From contig OY986973.1 of NCBI GenBank assembly GCA_963920575.1, forward strand, positions 16,354,062-16,418,061: a DNA stretch of 64,000 bases, read 5' to 3'. This DNA comes from Narthecium ossifragum. Lineage: Eukaryota > Streptophyta > Magnoliopsida > Dioscoreales > Nartheciaceae. The notes below the pieces were generated by a model, which worked only from the letters and a program-made list of their open reading frames with translations, had not been told where the DNA came from and searched no databases. A program made the position numbers and the translations under genes. Below, in pieces: positions 45,303-56,046 of the stretch (its first letter is position 1; each line of letters begins with the position of its first letter).

Positions 45303-47477
45303 TTGAACTTTGCTAGTCTTCGAGCAAAGCAAAAAGACAAATGGAATCTAACTAGCCACTTTAGTAGGACTCACGATTGCACTTAGCATGTGAAACAAGC
45401 CGTTAAACCCCCAGGTTTACCCTAGATGACGAGTGTTGTCTCGTGAGGGTTTACAGTGATGATACCCACAAACATCTCATTTACAATCGAAATGTCAAGA
45501 TACAATACATCAATTCGTATGTGATCTATATCTACTCAAATGTCAAATAATAGGATCATGTACATAATGATGCCCTTCAAATCACACAAATATAAAAAAT
45601 ATGCTAATCAAGTTATGGTTATCACCCTTCAAGGACTTTAAAGCACTTAGTACAATTATAGTATAGTCAAGGAATCCAAGTGTAAGATGTTACCACACAA
45701 ATATTTAGGGTTTTCAAAGTCAACCAAGTTAGGCTCAATCCGACTTAGTCATCTCAAGTATTTCACATATTTGCTAGAAATGTAACATGATTGCTCTTTA
45801 TACTTTTCTTAATTAGTGTGTGACCATGCAATGTTATAATCCCTTAAGCTCTCTTCTAGATCCTTGTAACGAGCTTTAGGTCAATAGCTCTCAAACCAAT
45901 TGGCTTTAGGGCATTGGGTGATAAAGCACCCCTCGGACTTAATTGCTCGAACCTAGAAGGCTACGAATTACAACTAGTCAAAACACATATTCTCTTTTCT
46001 CTCTTTTTTTTCAATCCTAAGCCGTTTGATGCGAATAATACACGTTGTTACACACATTGTCCGGTTACTAAGCTTTTGGATTCTTATTTTTCTTTTTATC
46101 TTTTTTTTTTCAATCCTAAGCCATTTGACGCGAACAATACACGTTGTTACGCACATTGCCCGGTTACTAAGCTTTCGGATTTCAACTATATGAGCATAGC
46201 CATTTTTGATTAAGCAAAACATGATTCCTACCTTTGACTTCTTAATCCTTCAAGGTACCAAACTCGAATTGACTAATCAACCCCTCATAAATGTGCAAAT
46301 ATAGAATGATGTTGAATTACTCAATCAACTTTAACATGTAGTAAGCGGGTTAAAGTGAATGAAGAATAGTATCCCTATCATGATGAGCAAACCCTTATAA
46401 ATTTGTGAAGCTTCGAATATATCATGCAACAATCATCCATAAAGGGTGCAAGAGTTGAATTTTTCACATAATTATTAATGCAAGCATTTGGCATTTCAAG
46501 TGTAAATACAAAATGGTTATCATGCATGTAATGCATACCCCCCAGTTAAACGGGATTGTCCTCAAGCACAAGTGAAGGGTAAGGGAAAGAGATAACCTTA
46601 ATTGTCGTTTGATAATCATGTAAAACGTTCAATCTTGCAAGGCAAATGAGCATTTGTGAGTTATACAAAATTAGCAATAGAACTAAAGAATTGAGTTAGG
46701 TATAGAATAAAGGTTGAGATGAGAATGCTATAGGAAGTTCAATGTTGATTCGCTTGTATACACGGCCTGAAAACAAAGGGAAGATGTGCCAAGCATAGTA
46801 AAGTACAATAGATAGGGAATTGGAAATTACAAAAAATTTGGACAACATCTCCTTTGTATATAGTATATAACATCAAGGGTGTACAACGTGTGATATGTAA
46901 AATACAAGAAAGAGGCACACCCTCTACAACATATACAATGAGGTACACCCTTGTCAACAAATATAAGATAACAATCATGTCAAGAGGTACACCCTCGAAA
47001 ACATTGAAGTAGCATTAACCATTTATTCAAGCATCCAAAATGTTTCAAACTACGAATAGTCACCATATACAAAAATATAGCTATCTCCAAGCTCCAAAAA
47101 TGGAATCATATACATCCTCAGATTCCCATTTAACCATGAAGATTAAATCCTCAAAATCACAACTACTCACTAATGTATTGAATCATGACCCAACATTTTC
47201 AATTTATTCTCAAACAACAACAAAATCAAAGCAGTTCAATTAAGTACTAAACAAAGCAAACCAAGCACGCATACAAAGAAATACGAAAAATATAAGCATA
47301 AAATCAAGGAAAACAAAGCAAACAAACAAAGTTGGGTTGCCTCCCAACAAGCGCTACGTTAAACGTCTTTAGCTAGACTCAATACAAGATTATGAATATA
47401 TAAGAGGCTCTATCTAATTGATAGAAGCATCTACAAAGTCTCGATAGAAGCCATCTCCGTATGGCTTTACTCATATG
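45303..47477. other. Non-coding interior of the Tat/Athila-like element
   Basis: AT-rich and without pol-like frames. It includes a tandem pair with 99-bp period (46012-46080 and 46111-46180; 'caatcctaagccgtttgatg' versus 'caatcctaagccatttgacg') and a repeated phrase 'acaccct-' (46870-46995). The short ORFs listed here derive from these repeats. Confidence 0.5.
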
Positions 47478-48581
47478 TCAATGGTCATACAAAGTATCCA
47501 TCAAGACAATCCATTGTAACATTTTGCTATTGTTGGCGTGAGATAATTCAAAATCTCCATGAAGGGTATTCTTCGGTCTAAAGAGTGTATGTAAGATCAG
47601 AGAAAATGGCTTGAAATCCTGAATTGTAGGAGATATCATCGTGTATAATGTTGGAATGATGGTTGTGGTATATGAAAACTCCCATGGATGCCTCCACCAT
47701 GGGACCGCACAAACATCGCCCAAATAGTTGTATTTATCCATAACGGGTAAATTCTTATTCAATTCTTTACAAACATCTAAGGCCGGTAAAATATCAATGA
47801 ACATCTTATCATTATCATAGTTATGAGTAACCAACACATCATCGTGTATCAACATACTATTTTCAAATAAAACTTTATCAACATTCAGAGTATCCTCATA
47901 TAAGACTTCATCAACCGGCAAATCGATATCATACAAATCTTCATTAAGATTAGGCATTCCTTCATAAAAAGCTTCATTAACCGGCAAAGCAATATTATGA
48001 CATAAAGGAGACATCAATTCATGCATGCATTCATCAATTAATGTATTGTCTTGATCATGAAAAGTTAGAGGCTCCGGCTCATTTACAAAAACATCAAAGG
48101 CCGGTAAAAGATTATCTAAACTATCAACTGGAAAAGCCTCTTTACATACATCATTATTGTATGCATTACTATCATTGAAAATATAGCTATCACAAACATT
48201 GTCATTAAAAGCAATAGTTATTAGCTCATTCATACATCCATCAACATCATCATAATATGAATCAATCGAGGAAGGTAATTGTCCAACTTGGATTTCTAGA
48301 TTGGCTAATGATTGTGAGTGTGAATGTATAAGTTGGCTTTGTTCTTCAAAAGTTTCACATGCCTTAAGTAATCTTTCCATCAAAGCCGGATCTCTTTGTG
48401 CTTGTGGTGGAGGGGAAATGGGTGATTCATACCAATGATAAGGTTGAGAAGGATGCGATGATGGAAACATAGGTGCATAATCATATGTCGGTGTGCTCAT
48501 ATAATAAGGTTGATTATTAGGTGGATAGTAACCTTGATATTTCCAATCAAAGTAAAATGAAATTTCAGCCATATATAACAA
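47478..48581 (-). CDS. Single ORF of the non-autonomous element: gag-related N-terminal part plus acidic domain
   Basis: 367 codons, intact. The N-terminal third has a P/Y/S-rich stretch (MSTPTYDYAPMFPSSHPSQP) and a helix-prone segment ERLLKACETFEEQSQLIHSH...LANLEIQVGQL. That resembles the region before the zinc knuckle in Tat/Athila Gag, where a 'xxLExQVGQL' motif is common. The remainder (residues 110-300) is strongly acidic, with recurring phrases LPVDEVLYEDTLN, LPVNEAFYEGMPNL and LPAFDVFVN/LPALDVCKE. I know no such domain. No zinc knuckle or enzyme motif is present. A start at 48569 (MAEISFYF) is equally possible. It is probably element-encoded; whether it is translated is unknown. Confidence 0.6.
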   Translation of the reverse strand: MLYMAEISFYFDWKYQGYYPPNNQPYYMSTPTYDYAPMFPSSHPSQPYHWYESPISPPPQAQRDPALMERLLKACETFEEQSQLIHSHSQSLANLEIQVGQLPSSIDSYYDDVDGCMNELITIAFNDNVCDSYIFNDSNAYNNDVCKEAFPVDSLDNLLPAFDVFVNEPEPLTFHDQDNTLIDECMHELMSPLCHNIALPVNEAFYEGMPNLNEDLYDIDLPVDEVLYEDTLNVDKVLFENSMLIHDDVLVTHNYDNDKMFIDILPALDVCKELNKNLPVMDKYNYLGDVCAVPWWRHPWEFSYTTTIIPTLYTMISPTIQDFKPFSLILHTLFRPKNTLHGDFELSHANNSKMLQWIVLMDTLYDH

Positions 48582-48800
48582 TCAATGATCACGCATAAAG
48601 ATAGAGATACTTTACAATGGGCGGGTCCAAGAATGCGGCGTCCGTCGTCTTCATAGATTGTTGATTCTCTTAACGGCGATGTCTTCCTATCAAAGCAAAG
48701 ATATAGCAATGTAAGCAAAAATCATTCTTTTTTTATAAAAAAAGAAAAGAAAAACTAATCGTAGAGAGTTATATCAAGTAGGTGATTCAACTAATCTAAT

Positions 48801-48818
48801 TCCCCGGCAACGGCGCCA
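48801..48818 (-). other. Primer-binding site, tRNA-Asp type
   Basis: The minus strand reads TGGCGCCGTTGCCGGGGA, complementary to the 3' end of plant tRNA-Asp (..CCCCGGCAACGGCGCCA). It lies 4 bp inside the 5' LTR end at 48823. Confidence 0.9.
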
Positions 48819-48822
48819 TTTT

Positions 48823-51800
48823 TGACGCGCCTTGAAATGTGTCGTTGAGTATATCAAAGGCGATCAAAACAAATTGCCGGACTACTAATTAACTAGAAAG
48901 TAGCTAGTGGAAGTACGGGTCGAGTCCTCGAGGAATTGGATGGTCGAATTAGTAAATGTGATATAATCTTGACAATAGTTGGAAACAATAGGGTTGGTTC
49001 TTTGGTTATTCTAACTAAAGTACTCTAAAAGCAATTAAGGTGGAAATTTATCAAAAAAGAATTCCGATCCGAATTAGGGTCTAAATATATTCTCTATGAA
49101 TCAAAATGCATGACACTTCAATGAGATGGTCTAAATTTGGGATCGACGAGCGTAGAGTTAGTATCGCTCGTCGCTAATGAGATGTCGGGTTAGGATCATC
49201 GCATCGCGTGAATTACAAGATTAAGATCCATGATCGAGGCTTTAATTTGATCATAGCTCAACTATCACGCCCCGACCAAGAAAACCCATCCAGATCGAGA
49301 CGTGAGCCACCTAAACCTGTTTACATCATCAATGGGCGCACAAGTGTATAACTGCTATGAATTTAAACAATTTAATCCTCAAGTTCATAGAAAATTCGGC
49401 AGAATCCCCTTTATAATTATAGCACAAGAAACCTGTATAATTTATAATTTCAAATTGAACAAAGGCACAATTGTAAATAACTAATTATTACATTCCTCAA
49501 ATGACTATATTAAAGAATATTACAACATTTCTCAAATACAACTGAATTAATAATCATACAATTATGTCCTCGAATACATTATGTTATCCCTCGATTTATA
49601 CATCATTGTTTAAGACTGTAAATTATCTGTAGACGAGCACCTCAAAGCTCCAAGTCCTCGATCACCTCGAAATGTCGCGCCATCTTCTAGAAGAACACCT
49701 GAAAGAAGGAACTGCATCGACCTGCATCGCCGATGCAGCCCAGGTAGGGTGAGCAACAATCCCCAGTAGGGTTCTACTCTACGTCGCACAGAAAGGAAGG
49801 GAAACTGCAACTGTGTCGGTCTCCGCCTAAGCCTAAGGTATGTCAAGGGCCACATGACCCCGTCGATTCTCGAGGGCTCCTGTCCAGGTCCCACCCTCAC
49901 CCAAGAACAGACGAGAGGAAACAAAGACTGCGGGCTCCTGTCCAGGTACCACCCTGCCCAGTCATACCATCTCTCACGGGGACACACATGTCAGGGACAT
50001 CGACAACCATCCTTAGCGTTTGGCCTTGGAGACTCGACACGACCTCTACACCTCAAATACAAGAATATTGCATAGCCGACTATAACAATAACTTCAAATG
50101 TTAGCAATCATGATCATTCGATGAAAATCACATCCTACTCCTCAACTACCCAAACCCCGGCCCTAGGGCTAGATCCGGACTACCCGAGAACCCCGGATCG
50201 GCGATCGAATCCATCGCCTACCATCTAGCCTTAATGCTTTTAATGCACACAACATGCATGAGCCTATTCAAGCAACTAGGCCTAGGTGTCTCTACATGCC
50301 AAATCATCACTCAATTGTCCAACCGGTTATAATATAGCTATAGAGTAGATTTAGCATAGAGAATTAACATAAGGCACGCATGACCTTCATGTATCCGAAC
50401 CATATAATAATATCATTCAAAACACACAGGGCACACCTTCGGCCCATTCAAATCTAAACATTCCCAAGGGCATCACTCCCTTGATTAACCCATAATAAAA
50501 TACAAACGGGCGCACAGCCGGCCCTAGGCTTGAGCATGATATACAGCTCACAATCGGATAGCTGAAGAAAAGCGTAAGAAATTGCGAAGTTCACATTAGT
50601 TAACAGGAATCGAACGGAGGGGGAAACATGCTATAATAAAATGCAACTAACATGCTTGGCATACATATACCATGATCGCAGAAAGCGAAGAGAACTACTG
50701 TTACCTCCATTATTGTCATCTCAATCAAGCATTCCAAAATGTTATTGAAAATAAGTTGGATTAAAACCAAACTTTGCGGATCTCATCTAAAGACCGCTGA
50801 GATCAACCCTACCAAAAATCCGCTCAATTAAACATTTAAAACCCACTTAAATACTCGGATTAAGGTGGCTGTCCTGTTCCTGCACAGCCAGCCCAAGTAA
50901 TTCACCCGAAATTCCACAGAGCTCCGAAATTCATGAAAGCACTTGCAAGCAGCAGTTAACTCATCCATATATAACTTTTGTGTATAACATAAACTCCGAT
51001 CATACACGCACGGCTCTATATCAAAGCTAGAACACCACTGTTTTGATTAGAACAGTAAAATCCTAGAAAACCCCCATGAAAACATGCTCAAATCCATGTT
51101 AAATCAAATCCAGTTAGTACCAACTTTAAATAGTTGTTAACTAGTCCCATAAACATCATCCAGTGCAATTGCATGAAGAACAAAGCAAATAAACGACAAC
51201 AAACACTATGTTTGCATACCCGAGGTTAACCAGTTTCAAAGGAAAACAGAGCTGGTAAGCACCAGCTGACCAGAGACCATACCAATCTACTCCTTTAGAT
51301 CCAAAACAGAGGAACCCAACTGGTAATCCACAACTCAGACACTAATCCAGCAACCATCCGAAAACAGAGGCCACGAAACAGGGGATGAAAATGGGAAGAC
51401 ACAGGGGAGGAGGAAATCCAGCAATCCGGTAGAGAAGAGGATATCATGGTATAGGGACTCACGGCATGTCACAACAAGGCATGGCATAGCATTGCCATCG
51501 TCTGGAAAGACGAGGGAGACCACCGGAGAACAGGGCATAGCACTAGGGGGGAAAGGAGAATACCAGAGCATAGCAAAGCATGAAAATGAATCACAACAGG
51601 GGGAAACTAAGCACCTCAGAGGCATGAAAACAGCAACATACTCAAGATCAACCACAGCGGGGGAAAAATAGAGGAATCGGAATCCTAGCACCTCAAGCAT
51701 CTCACGTCAGCAAGGAGAAATAGAGGAAATCCCAAGCAACTCAAGCACTCTATGCCAGCAAGGAAAAACAGAGGAAAGAAACCCCAGCAACTCAAACAAT

Positions 51801-53685
51801 CCATCGGAAGCCAAGAAATCCAAGGCAAATCCATAGAGCAACCAACAATCCACAACAAAGGCATCAAACCATATTCTACTCTAGTAGAGTCCTAAACCAG
51901 GTTTAGGGAAGTAACCCAACCTCTAACCGTCAACACCAACGGTGTCCTCTGGTCGCGGCCTTCCTCTCTTCCTCTTCCGGTCACGAGCGCCGCCGCCGCC
52001 AAGTTGGTTGAGGTCCTCTCCTCCCTTCTCGTTACTAGCCGTCGTCGCCAAGCTCTGCCTTCACAGTCGACGGGAGGGACCCAACCGCCGCTCTCTCCTC
52101 CAGCCGCAGTTGCCATAGCCATGATCTCCGCTCATCGCTGCTTCGCCCAGTCACTAGGCTTGTCGTCGTTGAAGGAGAAGGCCCAGCCGCCGTTGCCAAG
52201 CTCCCCTCCGGCCGCGGGACTCCCTCTTCTCTCCCCGATCGCGTCGCCGCCTCTCTCACTCGGAGTGGATCGCGGCAGATGCACCCATAAGAGAGAAGGT
52301 TTTAAGGGATGGTTTTATATGATTAGCTTAAGTTAAATCATGGCCATCCGATCAGCCTAAACTAATCTCAGCTGCCCAAGTCCAGATCTTTACGATTTGA
52401 CCCAGATCCTCCGATCTAGGATGCTCCTAATAGTCTAGTCAAGCACATACACCATTACAAGGCCGTGTGTGCGCTACGTGTGTGTGAAACTGACCACCAA
52501 GGCGCAATTTACCAAATTGCCCTTGGGGTCCAAAAACAGCGATGCGATCAACCGATCGCAATCCAAGGCCAACCGGGCCAAAACCAACCGAGCCAAGCCC
52601 TCGACCCAACGCGGTCGGACCGGGTTGGGGGAACGGGTCCTCACATCGACAATCGTCGGGCTAAGGTCATATCGTTGGCAAAGAATCAAGGCTTTGTATG
52701 AACAAGATCTTGAGTTGAGATGGGTTTAATACCTCAATTCAATCCCTCATCTAAGTCAAGAATGGTAGGTAGGATAGTCATTGCTTTGGGTGGTTCTAGC
52801 ACCTCAAGATCCTATTCTAAGATCAAGGATTCATCCCCTAGAGTTGGCCATGGTTCTAGTATAACCTCTTCTTTGAGGAATTGAATCAATCATCTAGCAA
52901 GCATCTAATGCTTAAGCAATTACAGGCAAAAAGAGGTATTCAATCATTCAATAATGAAATTCATTAAAGAAATATGGAATTACATGTGAATTCATACAAA
53001 TACCATCTCACAAGAGATAATACATCAAGAATCAAAAGAGAAATCTAAGAAAAAGACCTAAGACATCACAAAATTCTCAAGAAAAAGGGATTTAGCTACT
53101 CATCTTGGGTAGGAGATCCATGGAAGAGTAGGCTTTACCCATCTTCTCCATCAAAATCCACCCTCAAAGCTCTAAATCTCTCTCACTCTAAGGGGGGAGA
53201 ACGCTAGAGAAAAGGTGAAGAAAGGAGGGGAAAAAAATCCAAAAATAAGAGCAAAAACCCCTATTTATAGGCCTTAGGTCGTGGAACATCAGATTAAATC
53301 TGAACCATCCATTTTTACCCATCAGTCGGTCTTGGATTGATCCAAAATAGGTTTGGATCGATCCAAGATGTAAATAATTGAGTTTCTAACGGCTCGGATC
53401 GATCCACTATGAGTTTGTATCGATCCAATGTGTAACAAAGAGTCATGACTCTCTGGAAGGGTTTTGGATCGATCCAGACTGGGTTGGATCGATCCTGAAT
53501 AGCTCTGGATCAATTCGAATATGGCAGATTTTGTGCAATTTATGTCATTTAAGCTCAGAATCAATGCAACTCTCTTTGTAAGCCCTTGTACCTGAAACCA
53601 TATGAAAAGATATTAAAAATGCATTGCTTAAGAGCTAACAAAGCCCAGTTGAATGGGTGAATTATGCATATTTTATGACTTATCA
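48823..53685 (-). mobile_element. 5' LTR of the Tat/Athila-like element, split by a solo LTR
   Basis: 48823-49262 plus 52646-53685 together match the 3' LTR. The sequence 'catagctcaac|aatcg' of the intact copy is split exactly at the insertion point. Net length about 1475 bp. The palindrome cluster is repeated at 53335-53510 and the TATA region at about 53260-53270. Confidence 0.85.
49263..52645 (-). mobile_element. Solo-LTR-like insertion (3383 bp), Del/Tekay-like ends, inverted
   Basis: The plus strand starts TATCACGCCCCGACC (one base off the usual TGTCACGCC) and ends GGGAACGGGTCCTCACA, with flanks TCAAC/TCGAC (49258-49262, 52646-52650), a 5-bp duplication with one change. The terminal 150-200 bp match the 2.4-kb family (tgcgctacg-gtgtgaaac, ttaccaaattgcccttgggg). 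The body is about 1 kb longer than other copies and contains a GC-rich stretch (51950-52270), so it is a longer subfamily or holds an unrecognised insertion. No PBS or pol seen. Confidence 0.7.
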
Positions 53686-53690
53686 AACTC

Positions 53691-53919
53691 TCCCTCTCAA
53701 GTTTTTGACTTCCTCCTCTAATAGTGCTCCTTAAATTCAAGGTTTGGTGGCGGTCACTCGCAAGTCTCTCTCCACTCGTTTCACTTTGGCAAGCAAGGTA
53801 CCAAATGATAAGATACCATGTACGTACCAGGTGGTTCTCAAGTCTTTGTCTCCCTTCTTGCAACGACATCAGGCAAAAAAAGTATTTTTGAGACCTTGAC
53901 CTTGGACTGCAGCTCTTAC
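53691..53919. other. Spacer right of the Tat/Athila-like element
   Basis: No gene recognised; the left boundary is the AACTC duplication. Confidence 0.4.
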
Positions 53920-54033
53920 CGATCCAAGATGGTGAAATAATTGGTTAGAAGATCTCCACAAAGAGGAGAGAGGAGAAGGTGGAATGGCGGGTTGGAGACG
54001 TAGAAGAATTGGAGGAGGTGGCGACGGGGTCAT
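53920..54033 (-). other. Exon-like segment, proline/serine-rich
   Basis: On the minus strand an ATG at 54033 opens 38 codons (MTPSPPPPILLRLQPAIPPS...) ending at a good donor (TCG|GTAAGA). Composition resembles an organelle-targeting or disordered N-terminus, but nothing downstream continues it convincingly. It may be a gene fragment. Confidence 0.25.
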
Positions 54034-54261
54034 GGAGTTCCCTGTTCGGAGGAGGCTGGAGGAGACAAGAACGGGATAATGGCTTTTAGGTAAACTAGGA
54101 CCCTCGACAACAAACTAAAGATAACGTGGGTTAGAGTAAATAATGTAATAATATAAATAGGTACTCAAAATACAAAATTGAATAAAAGCATATGTCAATC
54201 GCGTAAATTGAAAAGCACCATCAACAATTTAGACTAAGTTGTTTTAACACAAGAGACTTAC

Positions 54262-54364
54262 AAAGGCGTATGTCGGTCAACCAGATACTACGAAACCAGT
54301 AAGATTGTTGGCGAGCAGATGATGCTGCTGGAGGCACCTGACGACTCTGCTGCGATGACTGTCG
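54262..54364 (-). other. Exon-like segment, Q/S-rich (possible HVA22 tail)
   Basis: On the minus strand a strong acceptor (ttctatttacacag) and donor (CTTT|GTAAGTC) bound 103 bp. One frame stays open: RQSSQQSRQVPPAASSARQQ, then SYWFRSIWLTDIR. Q/S/P-rich tails are usual at the C-terminus of HVA22-like proteins, whose relics lie upstream on the same strand (56047-58304). Confidence 0.35.
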
Positions 54365-54719
54365 CTGTGTAAATAGAAAATAGAACATAAGAAATACTCA
54401 AAAATCTATGAAATGACATTGGCTGAACTGCATGAAACTTCAACTAAAAGCCTAATAATTCACAAATAAAATCAACATTCTTTAATAACAATCAAAAGAC
54501 AACAACATGACAGCAACATTCTAAGACCATGATCCCTTCAAAAATGAGATTCTGGTTCACGTCCATATGAAGCTAAAGCCTTCCTATGTACATCAGAAAC
54601 CGAGCAACACACTTGCATTTGAAGTGAGGATTATCAGTATTAAGTCAATCCTAAATCTGACCATAATACGATAGTTGCAGTTATTGGGATCTTATTTATT
54701 GTACTTTCATAGATCTATT

Positions 54720-54885
54720 ATTTCTTGAACATACTAATGCTACATTGTAAACTTAAATACAAGACTCTTCTCATTCCCATACTGCATTTGAACACCTATT
54801 ATTTCCTGAACATATTAATGCTACATTGTAAACTTGAATACAAGACTCTTCTCATTCCCATAATGCATTTGAACACGTTCACTCT
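54720..54885. repeat. Tandem duplication of an 81-bp unit
   Basis: 'tttcttgaacatactaatgc' at 54721 recurs as 'tttcctgaacatattaatgc' at 54802, and the rest of the unit is nearly identical. An 81-bp period keeps a 61-codon frame open, which is not evidence of a gene. Confidence 0.9.
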
Positions 54886-54904
54886 TATCCATAACAATTC
54901 AAGA

Positions 54905-55330
54905 CTATGATGTAGGACTCAATTTGACATTTTGACTAATGGAATACCAGCCATATCCACATTCCAAAGTACCATTCTTCACCCAGACCATCACCTATCC
55001 ATTTGATCAGTCACAATTCACCCAGGCCATCACCATATCCATTTGATCAGTCCCTGTTCACCCAGACCATCACCATATCCATTTGATCAGTCACAAAAGA
55101 AATAATCACCACAACATTGTCTGCAAGACTATGATGTAGGACTCAAAACAACCATATATTTCTTGACTAATGGAATATCAGCCATATCCATTTTTTCAAT
55201 GACAAGAACATTCCACAGTACCAATTAGCACCCAGACCATCACCATATCCATTTGGCGAGTTACAAAAGTAATTACCATCAACATATAGATTTGATCAGT
55301 CACAAACGAAATAGTCACCACCATATTGTC
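54905..55330. repeat. Compound tandem repeat ('catatccatttgatcagtca' units)
   Basis: The phrase accatcaccatatccatttg occurs at about 54985, 55028, 55071 and 55236, with spacing near 43 bp for the first three. A larger unit beginning 'gactatgatgtaggactcaa' (about 54903 and 55129) and containing 'gactaatggaata-cagcc' is repeated with a period near 226 bp. Confidence 0.8.
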
Positions 55331-56046
55331 TCCAAGCTAGAATTTCCCAAGTCTTTTTCGATAAATTCTATCGAATAAGAAACTCTTAGGCCTCGTTTGT
55401 TTCAAGAGATAGGATAGGACAAAAGGTACGCATGTTGCAAGTTACCAAACACACGAGAAAGAGCTTTATCCCTCACACAATCTCACAAGATATATTCTTC
55501 CGTCTCTTCGGGAGACTATATCCCTTCTTATCCTATTCTACAAAACAAACATGACCTTAATCCATTGAATAAAACATGTTTCTCCCTTCTTTTCCTAGCC
55601 TGCAAAACAAGCATGGCCTTTATCTATTGAAAACCTGTTTTTCTTTTCTTTCATAACTATCCAAACAAACAATCCTCTCGGAAAAGTTTCTTCTGTATAT
55701 TTAGTAAAATTGTTTTATGAATACTATTTCCTGAGAACAATCAAAGATAATATATGTTGACAATTCAAAATTATATTTTAGTGATAAGCGATTTTTGGTA
55801 TATAAATCTCAAAGCATAGCAATGTTAAGAATTCAAAATTTCATCACGTTTTGCTATCCGTAATCATATAAACAGAACAAACAAAAAGGAATTTACAGTT
55901 TCACGAGTACAATAATATAGCAGGGTCAAGTGTAATCATTGTTCCGTGTCACCAGGAGTCATGTTAGAAAATATTATTTCATCATCAACAATTAGAAGGA
56001 AGTAAAAGAGGACACAAGAAGATCTATATGCCCGATCGGTGGATAC

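Larger units (their letters stand above)
43767..53685 (-). mobile_element. Non-autonomous Tat/Athila-like LTR retrotransposon (about 6.5 kb net)
   Basis: Complete on the minus strand: 5' LTR 48823-53685 (interrupted), PBS 48801-48818, one ORF, PPT near 45292-45302, 3' LTR 43767-45291. A perfect duplication AACTC flanks it (43762-43766, 53686-53690). LTR ends are TGATAAGTC...GCGCGTCA. The PBS is complementary to tRNA-Asp, usual for Tat/Athila. The interior is only about 3.5 kb with no protease, RT, RNase H or integrase, so it must rely on another element for mobility. Subtracting the 3383-bp inserted solo LTR gives about 6.5 kb. Confidence 0.88.
54365..56046. other. AT-rich region with tandem repeats, no gene
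   Basis: Apart from the repeats listed separately there is only AT-rich sequence. 55390-55690 has recurring phrases such as 'aaaacaaacatggcctt' and 'cctattctacaaaacaa'. If the flanking exon-like pieces belong to one gene, this would be intron. Confidence 0.4.
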
